From Argopecten irradians (Eukaryota; Mollusca; Bivalvia; Pectinida; Pectinidae): a DNA stretch of 64,000 bases. Location: the NCBI RefSeq assembly GCF_041381155.1, contig NC_091137.1:18893655-18957654 (forward strand). The letters run 5' to 3'. Made by a program: the position numbers and the translations under genes. Each line of letters begins with the position of its first letter. The stretch's first letter is position 1. Positions 1 to 15,004 of the stretch are shown piece after piece. The notes beneath the pieces are model-generated. The model was given only the letters and a program-made list of their open reading frames with translations, did no database searches and had not been told where the DNA came from.

Positions 1-598
1 GATCTGCTGAACCGTGTCCAGTTTGTCAGCCGATCCCACGATAGGCCTATTATGAACAACTGACTGAAATGCTAAATCTGTTGTACATTTGAATCACTTC
101 TTCTATATTTCATACATTGAAATTCATTATGTTCAACCCATTTACACTGTCAATGACATGCTTTCGTCGAGATCGGCATCTGAAAATATTGGAAGCCATG
201 TAACCATTTACTGTCTTCGACGTCGCCACAACAAGGTCATAAATTTCTATGAATCTAACGGGGATTAGATCATGAAAATAATCCAATCAAAACAGACGTT
301 ATATCAATATCATTTTAGCATGAATTTATTTTCATCTTTAATTTTCTATGTCTTCTCTTAAATACATGTATAGCATTGTTTACAATATTTTCTCCATAGA
401 TATTTTATGGAAGTATCCATCTTTCTTTAATTGTTCTACGACAATTCAATTTTGTAGTTGATAGCAATATTAATTAGATTGTAATTTACTGATTTTAGTA
501 TGTTTTATGGTCAATCAAACATACTTATAAAGATTTTTTCCGTGTAAATATGATAATATTACCTTGTCTCTGAAAAATGTGCTTATCTACTTTCTGCT
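1..598. other. Gene-free left edge
   Basis: AT-rich sequence with no convincing reading frame, RNA gene or repeat structure that I can recognise. It ends where the first copy of a ~340-bp direct repeat begins. Confidence 0.5.
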
Positions 599-940
599 AA
601 ACTGACAAGAGACTGAATTTTTAGAATCTACTGGGGAAGTTGAAAACAGCAAGAGCTGCGAGTTGCTTTTGTCCAAAAAAAAGTCTTCTAAGTAGATTTT
701 TATACAGGGATTTTAAGAACTGATCCATTTTGCGACCATTTTGAAAATGTGCCTTTTTTCGCTTTGAGTAGACCCAAAGTTTTACCATTTTTTGCTTAAA
801 TTGTAGTGTGAAATGATACGGGTTTCTTTCACTATATTTTAACATTTAATGATATTTAGCGCTTTTATTTCTTACTCTAAACTATTGAAAAATAACAGAT
901 ATTGGGCAAAAAAGTAAGCACACGGACCCCCTATTTTTGG
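599..940. repeat. Direct repeat, copy 1, flanking the LINE tail
   Basis: Starts AAACTGACAAGAGACTGA and ends near CCCCTATTTTTG. The same sequence returns at 4475-4826 in the same orientation with scattered substitutions and short indels. The two copies abut the 5' and 3' ends of the LINE fragment, so they look like an exceptionally long target-site duplication. A segmental duplication that trapped the LINE is the alternative. Confidence 0.8.
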
Positions 941-1110
941 AGATATTGTCTGGGATAATATAACAGTTGGACAAAGTAATCTTTTAGAAAACATTCAACT
1001 TGAAGCAGCTAGGATCATTACCGGTGCCACCAAACTCACTAGTCATGATCGATTTTATACAGAATCTGGATTAGATACACTTATGAATAGAAGGCGAAAA
1101 CACAAAATCG

Positions 1111-1480
1111 TTAAAGAGGCTCCACCGATGACAAATGATATTTTTTCACTGTCAATAACAGGAGCAGACGATTTAGTATTTTTCTTCGGTTACGAAAGTT
1201 ACTTACTTTATACCCATTACCACACAGTGAAAAGTTTGAGCTTCTAATTTTATATCAAGATAGAAATATCAAAAAAAAGAATTAATTACATCCTGAAAAA
1301 ATCCCGTGGCACTATATTTCCTATATGGAATTAAGTAATGATTGCGCATTACTAAAGGCGAAATAAATTATTTTATATTATTTTTTTGTGTTAATTGACA
1401 TATATATACTCGATTAAACACCAATTATTGTTCAAATGATGAATATCACTTATGCTCTGTCGGCGGTGGAGCATCTTTAA
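1111..1480. mobile_element. TTAA-flanked MITE, family 1, copy a
   Basis: About 370 bp with ends TTAAAGAGGCTCCACCG and CGGTGGAGCATCTTTAA. The TTAA at each end fits a TTAA target duplication (piggyBac- or Kolobok-like non-autonomous element). Inserted in the LINE reading frame. Related copies lie at 27674-28033, 30020-30200 (truncated) and 53855-54212. Confidence 0.85.
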
Positions 1481-1690
1481 AGTCCATCAGATTGTTCATG
1501 GTCAGTGCCCCCCTTACCTAACTAGCATGCTCCCAGCTCGTCGTCCGTAATATTCATTTCATACACACAATGGGGAGCCGATCTTTCTATCAACCTCCAT
1601 GCCGCACAAAACCTTTGCAAAGACTCCTTTCTGCCTTCTTCTGTCTATGGAACTTGCGGCGTATTAGGGCCACTATATAATTTAATTTAT

Positions 1691-2194
1691 CTTGTACGTA
1701 CAAGTTAGTATCTTGTACGTACAAGATAGTATCTTGTACGTACAACTTAGTATCTTGTACGTACAAGTTAGTATCTTGTACGTACAAGATAGTATCTTGT
1801 ACGTACAACTTAGTATCTTGTACGTACAAGATAGTATCTTGTACGTACAACTTAGTATCTTGTACGTACAAGATAGTATCTTGTACGTACAACTTAGTAT
1901 CTTGTACGTACAAGTTAGTATATTGTACGTACAAGTTAGTATCTTGTACGTACAACTTAGTATCTTGTACGTACAAGATAGAATCTTGTACGTACAAGAT
2001 AGTATCTTGTACGTACAACTTAGTATCTTGTACGTACAACTTAGTATCTTGTACGTACAAGATAGTATCTTGTACGTACAAGTTACTATCTTGTACGTAC
2101 AAGTTACTATCTTGTACGTACAACTTATAGTATCTTGTACGTACAAGATAGTATCTTGTACGTACAACTTAGTATTTTGTACATACAAGTTGAG
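1691..2194 (+). repeat. Left array of 21-bp palindromic units (~24 units)
   Basis: Each unit is the 12-bp perfect palindrome TTGTACGTACAA plus a 9-base spacer. The spacers fall into three main types: GTTAGTATC, GATAGTATC and CTTAGTATC. The period is 21 bp, two helical turns. One unit near 2122 has a longer spacer, and the last unit (TTTGTACATACAA) is decayed. All spacers run in the opposite sense to those of the right array. Long open frames with YVQ-type repeats here arise from the tandem structure and are not genes. Confidence 0.95.
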
Positions 2195-2604
2195 TTGAAC
2201 TGCTGTTCATCACCGCAGAATTGAGTCACCCGCCTGATATTTTTCGTAATTAAAGATAGTCGGTCTAATTTGCATTGCTTCAAGTACGATCACAGGTTTA
2301 TAAACTTATTTGACAATATTAAAAATATAGATATATATTAATGAGGACAATATCTTTTTCACAATCGTAATATGAAATTGCCGGATTATGAGTTGAAACT
2401 GTATAGTCACTTGCATTATTTTGAAACTGACACTGTATAGTTCCTTCCGAGGAAACTGTATAGTCGCTTGTTTTTATAACAAGATACATTTAGTGATAAA
2501 ATGGATATGATACATCTCCGATGAATGATAAGTTTTATCTATTAAAAAGAGGAGCAAACAAATACGTAATTTTCTTCTAGTAATAAAAGTTAAATACTTC
2601 ACAC

Positions 2605-2846
2605 ACTTGTGCCATTATTGGAAAAGTTTGAGCATTTATTTTACTTCAAATAGTAGTATTGAAAATAATTAACTGTCTCCGAAAACAATTTTAGGCATTA
2701 TGCCCTAATTCGAATGATTTACTGATTGCACAGACAACAAAAGCAAAACAAATTATTTCATATATGTTTTTGTGTTTATTAGACATATATACACACATCA
2801 ATTATTGTCAAAATGATGATCATAGTTAATACTCTGTTATAAACAT
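2605..2846. repeat. Decayed relative of MITE family 1 inside the palindrome element
   Basis: The stretch from the AAAAGTTTGAGC-like part through the TGTTTTTGTGTTTATTAGACA-like part aligns by eye with the 3' two-thirds of the MITE at 1111-1480. Substitutions are many and clean ends are missing. An older copy carried as cargo is the simplest reading. Confidence 0.5.
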
Positions 2847-3023
2847 TTACATCTATATGTTCGGAAACTTATCACAGCATTACAACTCCACAACATGTCG
2901 CAAGGGTATTCTTTTTTCCCTTTGGCTTATACAAAGGGTAAGTAATATACGTATAGCTTCATGCGATACCATGGTGACAGTAAATCAGCCACAGCCTTTA
3001 ATCCGAGAGTTTCAACATTATAC

Positions 3024-3632
3024 TATCTTGTACGTACAAGATAGTAACTTGTACGTACAAGATACTATCTTGTACGTACAAGATACTAAGTTGTACGTAC
3101 AAGATACTAACTTGTACGTACAAGATACTAAGTTGTACGTACAAGATACTATCTTGTACGTACAAGATACTAACTTGTACGTACAAGATACTAAGTTGTA
3201 CGTACAAGATACTATCTTGTACGTACAAGATACTAAGTTGTACGTACAAGATACTAACTTGTACGTACAAGATACTAAGTTGTACGTACAAGATACTAAC
3301 TTGTACGTACAAGATACTAAGTTGTACGTACAAGATACTAACTTGTACGTACAAGATACTAAGTTGTACGTACAAGATACTAAGTTGTACGTACAAGATA
3401 CTAACTTGTACGTACAAGATACTAAGTTGTACGTACAAGATACTAACTTGTACGTACAAGATACTATCTTGTACGTACAATATACTATCTTGTACGTACA
3501 AGATACTAAGTTGTACGTACAAGATACTAACTTGTACGTACAAGATACAAATTAGTACGTACAAGATACTATCTTGTACGTACAAGATACTAACTTGTAC
3601 GTACAAGATACTAACTTGTACGTACAAGATAA
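3024..3632 (-). repeat. Right array of 21-bp palindromic units (~29 units)
   Basis: Same palindrome and period as the left array, with reverse-complement spacers (GATACTAAC, GATACTATC, GATACTAAG), so the two arrays form a giant inverted repeat. The order of spacer types differs between arrays, showing that they expanded or shuffled separately after the element arose. One unit near 3550 is damaged. Confidence 0.95.
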
Positions 3633-3811
3633 ATTAAATTATATAGTGGCCCTAATACGCCGCCGTAGGAACTCGCTTCCGGACATTATAAAAATTTAAT
3701 CCATCTATTACCTGTCTCAAACACTTCCTTAATACTGATATCCTAGCTGTCCCTCTCTATTATTATTATTGTAAAACAAGGCACGGCCAGATTCACCACT
3801 CCCGTCTTAGA

Positions 3812-4084
3812 ATGCATTGCAGTTCTCTAAACTCTCATCTATATCGTCGTAATCTTGAAGTTAGTCCTCGCTGCTCGTGTAACCAATCTGACGAAACTTC
3901 TGAACATTTCCTTCTCCATTGTCTAAATTACCAACAAACAAGAATGCTATGTTTCAGAAACCTACCCCATGACTATGATATTAACACTTTACTCTATGGT
4001 AACCCTAATATGCCCGATCATTACAATGTAAATATTTTTGTTAAGGTTCAAAATTTCATCAGTCCCTCAAACCGTTTCAAGTAG
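3812..4084 (+). pseudogene. LINE ORF2 C-terminal remnant (zinc-knuckle-like end)
   Basis: A 90-residue open frame. Residues around 20-37 carry a Cys-X-Cys then EHFLLHC pattern typical of the very C-terminus of LINE ORF2 proteins. The frame is open upstream (RLRMHCSSLNSHLY), matching the usual lead-in to that motif. The first Met is internal to the original protein, so this is a remnant, not a gene. Confidence 0.75.
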
Positions 4085-4474
4085 ATATAAATTATAAATA
4101 CATATGTATCTATCAGAACTACTCTACTGTCCATTTTAAAACCAATCTGATCTTTTTCGTATATTGGTTATAAACTCATGGCCCGTGTTATTTTTACTAA
4201 TGATCAAAAGTATATATGGCCGATTTATCAACAAATCTCTGGTTTTGTATGGCTGAAAAATAAACACCATTTCTCTTATCAATCCCTGCACCCTTCCCTT
4301 TCTCTACCAAAACACTGAACATTCTGAAATCAGTACTGTTCTATTGCTTATAATTTATATATATATATGGAGACGAATTAACATAAGTACAGTGTACTTG
4401 TTTCTGTATCCAACCTTTTTGACATGTATACTGTACTGTATCGTTATTGAATTGAATAAAATATTGTTTAAACC

Positions 4475-4826
4475 AAACTGACAAGAGACTGAAATTTTAG
4501 AATCTACTGGGGAAGTTGAATATAGCAAGAGCTGCGAGTTGCTTTTGTCAAAAAAAATATTTTTCTTTTAAGTAGATTTTTTCACAGGGATTTTAAGAAA
4601 TGGTCCATTTGGCGACCATTTTGAAAATGTGCCTTTTTTCGCTTCGAGTAGAGCCAAAGTTTTAGCATTTTTTGCTTAAATTGTTGTGTGAAATGATACG
4701 GGTTTCTTTCACTATATTTTAACATTTAATGATATTTAGCACTTTTATTTCTTACTCTAAAATATTGAAAAATAACAGATATTGAAATGGGGCAAAAAAG
4801 TAAGCACACGGATCCCCTATTTTTTG
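4475..4826. repeat. Direct repeat, copy 2, flanking the LINE tail
   Basis: Second copy of the 599-940 sequence, beginning directly after the LINE 3' end. Differences from copy 1 are scattered, which suggests an old event. Confidence 0.8.
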
Positions 4827-5370
4827 CCTGGCTAGAAAGAGCAACCTTTTCTCTATTGACATGAAAAATATTTTCAAAACATTAATATCAGAACTTTTTT
4901 TTTATAAAAGGTTAAATCTGGCAAAAAAAACTGAAAATGGTTCATTTTGTTGCTCAAAATTAAGAGGTAGAGGTAGCATTGGTCGTAAACCTTAGAAAAA
5001 AAAAATACTATTCTTAATAATCATAACTGCTGTATTTTTAAAGAAGACCACTGGAAAATAAATTCTGCAAACATCCATGCATATCAAACACCTCATTAGG
5101 AAATTGTAGCTTTAATCTCCTGTGTAAATGTTCAAAACTGCAAAATTCCCATCAAATCCAATATTTTGTCAATGAAGTATCATTGAGTGACAAAGGCTCA
5201 AAAACGAAAACGCGGACATGTTTTTCTTCCATTTTATTCTATGGTATGAAATCCTGTTTCGAAAAATCTATATGAGAAAAAAGTTTTGATAACAGAAAAT
5301 TTCGACTTCTAAGAGGTGTACAACCTTATCAAATACGAAACAAAAACAAAACAGATATTATGAAAATTTG
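4827..5370. other. Gene-free stretch downstream of the HTDL BiP gene
   Basis: AT-rich with several homopolymer runs. I see no coding frame, RNA gene or recognisable element. Confidence 0.4.
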
Positions 5371-5375
5371 GCTCT

Positions 5376-5381
5376 TTTATT
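5376..5381 (-). terminator. Likely polyadenylation signal of the HTDL BiP gene
   Basis: AATAAA on the minus strand about 690 bases past the stop codon. It is the best-placed signal I see, and it implies a 3' UTR that contains the MITE at 5833-6018. Other A/T-rich candidates exist. Confidence 0.4.
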
Positions 5382-5832
5382 TAACATAAAAACAATCATA
5401 TGTATATGTATTTTACAAATAAGAGAGAATAAATACTTTTACAACAATCATATTGATAACATATACATATAACAAAAAAAAATCATATTTGTATGTATCA
5501 GTACAAATATATCATGAAATAACTTATCGTACAAAACATCAAATATAGTATCATATAAAAACATCACCCACCATTCATAGAAATTTATATCACAGTAACT
5601 TTAAGGATTTATGGAAGCCGTATATAACTTTTCATCGTGTTAACCACACACTCAAACACATCGCATCAGTAAAATACATTCCAGTTTAAATAAGCATACA
5701 AATTATGAGCTCGATTCTAAAACAAGCGTTAAATTAAAAAGAACACACTCCCATGTATCTCATGTACTCATTATCTTACACTAAACTAAATTAACACACT
5801 CTCTGGTGCTCAAAGAAAATATCAGTTACTAT

Positions 5833-6018
5833 GGACCAGTTTTACGAACATTCCTCAACTTAACACAATTTCTGAACTTAAGTTTTCCATGTGAAAGCAC
5901 ATAGGATCACATAAGTGAAGGAAATTCCTTAACTTAGACTTTCTCTTTATTTTTTGTAATGCTTTCCTATGGAGAATGTTAAGCTAAGGATTTAAAGAAT
6001 GCACGTCAAACTGGGGCC
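5833..6018. mobile_element. Small inverted-repeat element (GGCCCAGTTT family), copy a
   Basis: Ends GGACCAGTTTTACGAAC and the inverted ...GTCAAACTGGGGCC. A second copy is at 61181-61372 (GGCCCAGTTTCACGAAC ... GTGAAACTGTGCC). About 186 bp, no coding capacity. It lies in the presumed 3' UTR of the HTDL BiP gene. Confidence 0.7.
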
Positions 6019-6070
6019 TAATCACAATGAAAAGAACACATTCTCGAGTACTACTGAAACTATCTATGAT

Positions 6071-9956
<3,886 letters not shown>

Positions 9957-10682
9957 TCTCGGTTCTTGCGGATAATTATATGTATACAGTATAATTTAAT
10001 ATATCCTTTATCTGTGAATATAAATGTGATAAATAGTTTCGTGTAAATTTGATCTATAGACTTTGAAAATATAACATACACCTATTACACCATGAAATTA
10101 AAAAGTTGATATTATTTACATGTGTGGTGTGATATTCAGTTCATTTAAATAATGGCATATTGATGTTCTATTGTCTAGCATTATTCTTTTGTTATTCATT
10201 ATAACTATATATTTATTTAAATAAAACACGAAAAAAATTGCATATTCTTGAACACATATCAATGTTTCTATAGTACTGTTTTATAAGATTTTGAATGTGC
10301 AATTGTAAGCCTAGGTCTTAAAATATATAATTTATGGGACAATCAATATACCAAGGTATTCGCTATATTAATTGAGCGTATCATAAAGCCAAATAAAGTA
10401 TGTTCCTAACAAACTGGTAATAGTTGCCCCTTGTACCATAGCATATACTCGAAAGTCAATCTAGAAAACGTGAATCAAGCTAACAAAATACATATCTTAG
10501 TCAATGAATGTTGTTGACAACACATTAATTAGTTGTTTTTTTTTTTCTAGTTTTCTTGAAATATATGTAGTCCTATTTTTCTATCGTTCTGTTGTCTTTT
10601 TATACAGGCTAATATAGAACGGCAGGATAATTCTGACTAATAGAAAATAAAAATCCCTACATTTATTACAATAAATACTTAC

Positions 10683-10862
10683 CATGTATACTTCAGTTGT
10701 TATTGTTATTCAAGCGACTTCTCCTCTATGTATTGTTTTCAGTCAATGTTTCCTCGACTATGATCAGCTATCGTTTCTCCTATGTATTGTATGATAGTCG
10801 TCTAGTACTAAAGTCTCCGTACCGTCGTGTTTTAATTAATTGTTATTCTGTTTAGAAGAGTA
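10683..10862 (-). promoter_or_regulatory. HSPA5: Non-coding first exon of the HTDL BiP gene (inferred)
   Basis: A strong minus-strand donor (CATG|GTAAGTAT) lies at 10683/10682. The coding exon is preceded by an acceptor-like CCGCAAG at 9965. The start of this exon is placed about 25-30 bases below the TATA box, so the upstream edge is approximate. Confidence 0.5.
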
Positions 10863-10886
10863 TGTTTGTGTAAATACATATTAGTG

Positions 10887-10894
10887 TATTTATA
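10887..10894 (-). promoter_or_regulatory. TATA box of the HTDL BiP gene
   Basis: TATAAATA on the minus strand, correctly spaced from the inferred first exon. About 90 bases upstream, CCAATCAGGAACACCCCAG has the CCAAT-N9 layout of an ERSE but matches CCACG poorly, so unfolded-protein-response control is not evident. Confidence 0.55.
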
Positions 10895-10994
10895 CACTAT
10901 GTGTCCCAGAATTAGATAGTATGTATGTCGTGTCAGTTAGTCTATGGGTGATGTAGAAGGGAGACTGGGGTGTTCCTGATTGGCCAAATCATAA

Positions 10995-11845
10995 TAAAAT
11001 GATGAAATCTGGTGCTTCAATTGTTTGATACGAGTTAAGTAGGCGTGTCATAGTAAATAAGAATTCTGCGTATGACATTTTATTTACGTTTTGTGTATAT
11101 TACTTTCTGTGGTAGTCATTACCCCCAGAAGACCCAATCTAGTACATACACGTTGCCTTAGCAAATTGTTATCACTTTGGTTCAGTATTGCGTCAGCTGT
11201 ATAAACAGGTCTGTCAGGATTGTCTCCCTTTGGTCGTTGTAGGGTTGTTATAATGTGTCGGACGAACAATGGCTATCAATATGATACTAAAATAATTATT
11301 TCCTCTAATCAATAGAAAATGGATGAAAACAAGAAAGGGACTGATGTGAATTGCATGGATTTATGCCATTGGCTGGAGTAACAATTCATTGGCAATATTA
11401 GCTACAATTAGAGTATCAAACGGAATCTAATGATATAGCTGTATGAGGTCCTTTACACATTTGGACATTTTCCTTCTTTACTTCTTTTAGTGAATACTAT
11501 TATTTTTGCTATTTTCATCATATTTTTTATCCATAGAACGAATATACGTACCCGGCTTACTATGCCATTCCCTGTCTTTAATTCTTTTGAGCTACAATGT
11601 TGCAGCTGACCTATTGTTTGTCATTTAAATGCCTCCTAATAAACATGGCTGAAGTATTTCGTTATCGTTTTCAATGAGAAGTTTTGAAAAGGTTATAGGC
11701 AATATATCGAACATCATATAAAAATGTTTTCTTTCTTTTCTTCATGCGTAAATACCACCTGGTAATGATAAGTTTTGATGGAAAGTTTCCATCTTTTATT
11801 AATTGTGCTTTGAACAAAATAAAGTATATGATAGCATACATCACA
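10995..11845. other. Gene-free stretch upstream of the HTDL BiP gene
   Basis: No coding frame, RNA gene or repeat structure recognised. It probably includes promoter-distal sequence of the BiP gene. Confidence 0.4.
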
Positions 11846-12240
11846 TTAAAGGCACGCTACCTTTCAGAAGCAAAATTCGAAGGTTTCTTAAAAAGTAATA
11901 ACATAAGAAAATACATATTGTTAGCCTAAGATGATTTAACAACACCAAACATATGCAAGATTTCCTGCATAATATATGATAACAGTGGAGATTCATTTCG
12001 CTGTTTTGTAGTCTGGTGCAGTGATAGTTAACTACCGGTATTTAGGATGACGGCGGGAAACATAAGACGACCCGCGTTATGAAAATTAACATTTTATTGA
12101 TTTTGATATTGTCAGAAGATGATGACGAGAGTAGTATTAACGGTAAGTTAATAACTTTGCAACTCTACAAAATTTTCTATCTTGTTTTACATTCCCATTT
12201 TAAAAATAAAAACCGTTTCGGAAAGGTAGTGGGCCTTTAA
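11846..12240. mobile_element. TTAA-flanked MITE, family 2, copy a
   Basis: 395 bp, ends TTAAAGGCACGCTACCTTTC and inverted GGAAAGGTAGTGGGCCTTTA. Aligns along its length with 37815-38215, including the internal GGCGGGAAACATAAGA segment. TTAA termini suggest a piggyBac- or Kolobok-type mover. Confidence 0.85.
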
Positions 12241-12729
12241 AGCTTATTTAATTTAAATACGGGCTGTGTGTGATCAATAAAAATACATATACACGAAAAT
12301 TAAAATGTTCTTGTGAATATAACAATCTTTGGCATTACGTAATCTTTGAAAAAAAATAACATTTTCTACCCATGGACTTTCTTCTGAACTGACCAGAGAC
12401 CATGTAAAGTACATTTGTGTTATTTCTGAAGTTTCATTTAGTTTTGAAGACATATTATTCCATGTTCTCATAGGAGTAAAACACAGCGGGCAGTACAACG
12501 TTCCCAAATACATTTAACTGTAGTTAGTAACATTCCTAAAGGTTTCGTGCTAAATTATTACATAGAAATACTGAGCTTTTGCGACACGTTAAATAAAAAT
12601 ATATCATCATTTGATTGAACTACCTCCAACAAACCCGTCATTTTTTCTCGTTGATGAACATCTGAAGGATTCTATAAAAGTCGACATCGTGCAAAAGGTA
12701 TTGTTTAACTAGAAGACAACTGATAGTAT

Positions 12730-13463
12730 AAAGGAGGGGTATCACTTTGGGTCGTTTTACGGCCACTCAGTGATAAGCAAAATATTTTTCATGAAGATAA
12801 CTTAGGGTCAGCTGCATATCGTATGGTGAATAGAACATCCGATTTTTTTCTTGGCTGATGGTATTTTCACAAGTCAAAGGGTGGAAACTCACATTTTCAT
12901 TGTTTAAGATCTCGTTAGTTAAACAATTGAATATACCTAATATCTTTTGCTTCAAATCTTGGGTTCAGTTCGAAAACGGAGGAAAAATTCAAAAAGAAGG
13001 TCACAGTGACCTAGTTAAGTATTTGTTCTATTTTAGTATTAAAAAATAACATTTTTGCTGAAAACTAAGATTTATCAACACTTTGATATCTTGAGATTGA
13101 TATTTCGTACTGCATTTGGATCTTGACATGACCAGCTTAAGATGATTACATCCTATTTCAATGCTAAAACGGAACAATTACTTTAGTAGGACAGTGACAT
13201 TTTCTTATTTTTTTATTCAGTTTTCTGAACTGAACTTCACAAACCCAAGATTTGAAGGCAAAAAATCTCTATTCTAATATATAATTAATTAGGACTTAAA
13301 CAATGAAAATATTAATTTTCAACCTTTTGAACCTCTGAAATTAACACGAGTCCAGAAAATGTCGGATGGTCTGATTAGCATAAAACATGCAGCTGTAAAA
13401 TGAAAAGTATTTTGGTTATCACTGAGTGGCCGTAAATCCATCCAAAGTGATACCCCTCTTTTT
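12730..13463. mobile_element. Non-autonomous element with ~58-bp terminal inverted repeats
   Basis: The left end AAAGGAGGGGTATCACTTTG is matched by the inverse of GTGATACCCCTCTTTT on the right. Both arms also share GGCCACTCAGTGATAA, giving about 58 bp of near-perfect inverted repeat. The 730-bp body has no transposase. Its right end is about 25 bp from the Tc1 element. Target duplication is unclear (possibly TA). Confidence 0.8.
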
Positions 13464-13487
13464 TATTTTGACTATCAATAAAATCTA

Positions 13488-15004
13488 TACTGAACGCCGA
13501 AAAAAACCTATACACTTTTGAAAATTATACATTTTTGTTGAATAAATTGTTCACTCGAAATCATTATTTAACACATCAAGTAACAGTATTGTGCATAACA
13601 TTTTAGCATTTCAGAAACAAAAAATCATATTGGTTTATGACGTTTTACGTCTTCCATAGTTTTTAACCCTTCGATTGCCAACGCGACAGAGCGTGCACGA
13701 AATCACGTGCAGAGTGGTATACGGGTAGTCGATGTAGTGAGTAACAAAAGACCACTCAATTTGTGCGTGATTTCAAGATGGCTCGGCTGTCAAAGGCCGA
13801 TCGAAATCGAGCCATTCGGATGTTGAAGGCAGGTGAATGCAACGCACGAGAGCCACTATACGCCATCTGTGGGATCGTTACAATCGAAATGGACGTGTTA
13901 GAGACCGTCAGAGAACTGGTCGCCCGCGCGTAACGACGGCAGCACAAGATCGGTATATACAGGTCAGTCACGCGCGACGTCGTTTTGAATCAGCAACCGT
14001 TACAGCTAGGGAAAAAAACGGTACGCATAATCGACCAGTCAGTGCCCATACAGTACGACGTCGTCTTTCCGAAGCCGGATTAAGAGCTAGACGTCCGTAC
14101 GTAGTTCCTATCTTAACTCAACGTCATCGCCAGCAACGTCTTGCTTGGGCGATCGCGCACCAGCGATGGACGCGCCAGCGGTGTCGAGGCGTCCTCTTTT
14201 CGGACGAAAGTAAGTTCAACGTGAGCAATGCTGACGGTAGACTTCGTGTTTATCGACGTCGAAGTGAGCGTTATGCTCGAAACTGTGTTCTGGAGACCAA
14301 CAATTGGGGAGGAGGTGGAAGTGTGATGGTTTGGGCAGGAATTTCGGAGGAACGTAGGACTGATCAGCATGTTGTCCGAGGTAGAGTCAACGCCGTTTAC
14401 TACCGTGACAATGATCTACGTCCTATTGTGATACCGTTCATCAGAAACAACGGTCTGGCAGTCTTTCAACAAGACAATGCTCGCCCTCACACAGCGAGGG
14501 TATCTATGGACTACCTGCAGCAGCAAGGCATCAATGTGATGCCTTGGCCATCTTTGAGTGCGGATCTAAACCCCATCGAGCATCTCTGGGACGAGCTCGG
14601 GCGTCGTGTACGGGCACGACAACCTCAGCCGATTAACGTCGCTCAGCTGGAAGCTGCTCTGTACCAGGAATGGCGTCGGATGACCCAGGCCATCATCCGA
14701 CGCGTCGTACAGTCCATGAGGAGACGTTTCATAGCCGTACGTAACAACAATGGAGGACACACGAAATATTGAACGTTTATGTGATCTGTGTGATATCTCA
14801 ACAGTGCCTTGTATAGCTGTGAAAACTAAAAATGACCCCTAGTCACTTTGAAACTCCATGACGTCATCATACTGAGGCTGATGTGAATATTTGATGTGCA
14901 AAAGAATTCAAAAGAGATCAAATGTTTTTCGTAATGGTTTCCCCGAGAAAAATCCAATATTTGAGATTAACCCCCATGTATAGTTTTTTTTTTGGCGTTC
15001 AGTA
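13488..15004 (+). mobile_element. Tc1-like DNA transposon
   Basis: 1,517 bp with inverted ends TACTGAACGCCGAAAAAAAC and ...GGCGTTCAGTA, flanked by a TA duplication (13486-13487 and 15005-15006). It holds one transposase gene on the plus strand. The transposase N-terminus is damaged, so the copy looks inactive on its own but is young enough that its ends are almost intact. Confidence 0.93.
13778..14772 (+). pseudogene. Tc1 transposase, DD34E, N-terminally damaged
   Basis: The long frame 13837-14772 (311 codons) carries the second helix-turn-helix (RNGRVRDRQRTGRPRV) and the full catalytic core: the first Asp in FSDESKF, the second Asp in FQQDNARPHTA and Glu in NPIEHLWDELG, 34 residues after the second Asp (DD34E, Tc1 type). 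The natural start is probably the ATG at 13778 (MARLSKADRNRAIRMLKAGE), in another frame. A small deletion around 13838-13850 removed about a dozen codons of the first DNA-binding helix and shifted the frame. No other break is seen in the core. As it stands the protein could only start downstream and would lack its first DNA-binding domain. Confidence 0.88.

Larger units (their letters stand above)
1655..3667. mobile_element. Palindrome-array DNA transposon (non-autonomous, unclassified)
   Basis: Outer inverted repeats begin GCGGCGTATTAGGGCCAC at 1656 and end with the reverse complement at 3663. They match without interruption for about 36 bp, then run into arrays of TTGTACGTACAA. A 6-bp direct repeat GGAACT flanks it (1649-1654 and 3668-3673). 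Removing the element restores TGGAACTCGCTTCC, the WNSLP motif of the interrupted LINE, which supports a 6-bp target duplication. The ~800-bp core encodes no transposase I can see, so it would need one supplied elsewhere. The superfamily is not assignable by eye. Confidence 0.85.
938..4474 (+). mobile_element. 5'-truncated LINE 3' end, interrupted by two later insertions
   Basis: Three pieces read as the C-terminal end of a LINE reverse-transcriptase ORF. 938-1110 reads GDIVWDN then LLENIQLEAARIITGATKL, the usual thumb/connection region of non-LTR elements. 1481-1654 continues with VHGQCPPYLTSMLP. 3668-4084 holds WNSLPD, then a C-terminal zinc-knuckle-like segment (CSCNQSDETSEHFLLHC) and a stop at 4082-4084. 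A 3' UTR follows and ends in TTGAATTGAATAAAATATTG near 4460. The MITE at 1111-1480 and the palindrome-array element at 1655-3667 sit inside it. Frames do not join cleanly, so the copy is decayed. The clade (CR1/Jockey-like) is not determined. Confidence 0.8.

Noticed and set aside
1691-2194. CRISPR-like array (regular short repeats and spacers)
   Set aside because: Spacers are only 9 bases and fall into three recurring types; the setting is animal DNA and a paired inverted array forms transposon ends.
1590-3627. Long open frames encoding YVQDTKL/YVQDSIL-type repeat proteins on both strands
   Set aside because: They follow directly from a 21-bp tandem repeat (multiple of three) of a palindrome and appear in several frames and both strands; no start context or other protein feature.
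599-4826. LTR-type element bounded by the ~340-bp direct repeats
   Set aside because: The enclosed sequence is a LINE tail plus later insertions; no sign of capsid, protease or integrase regions, and the repeats do not have the usual LTR ends.
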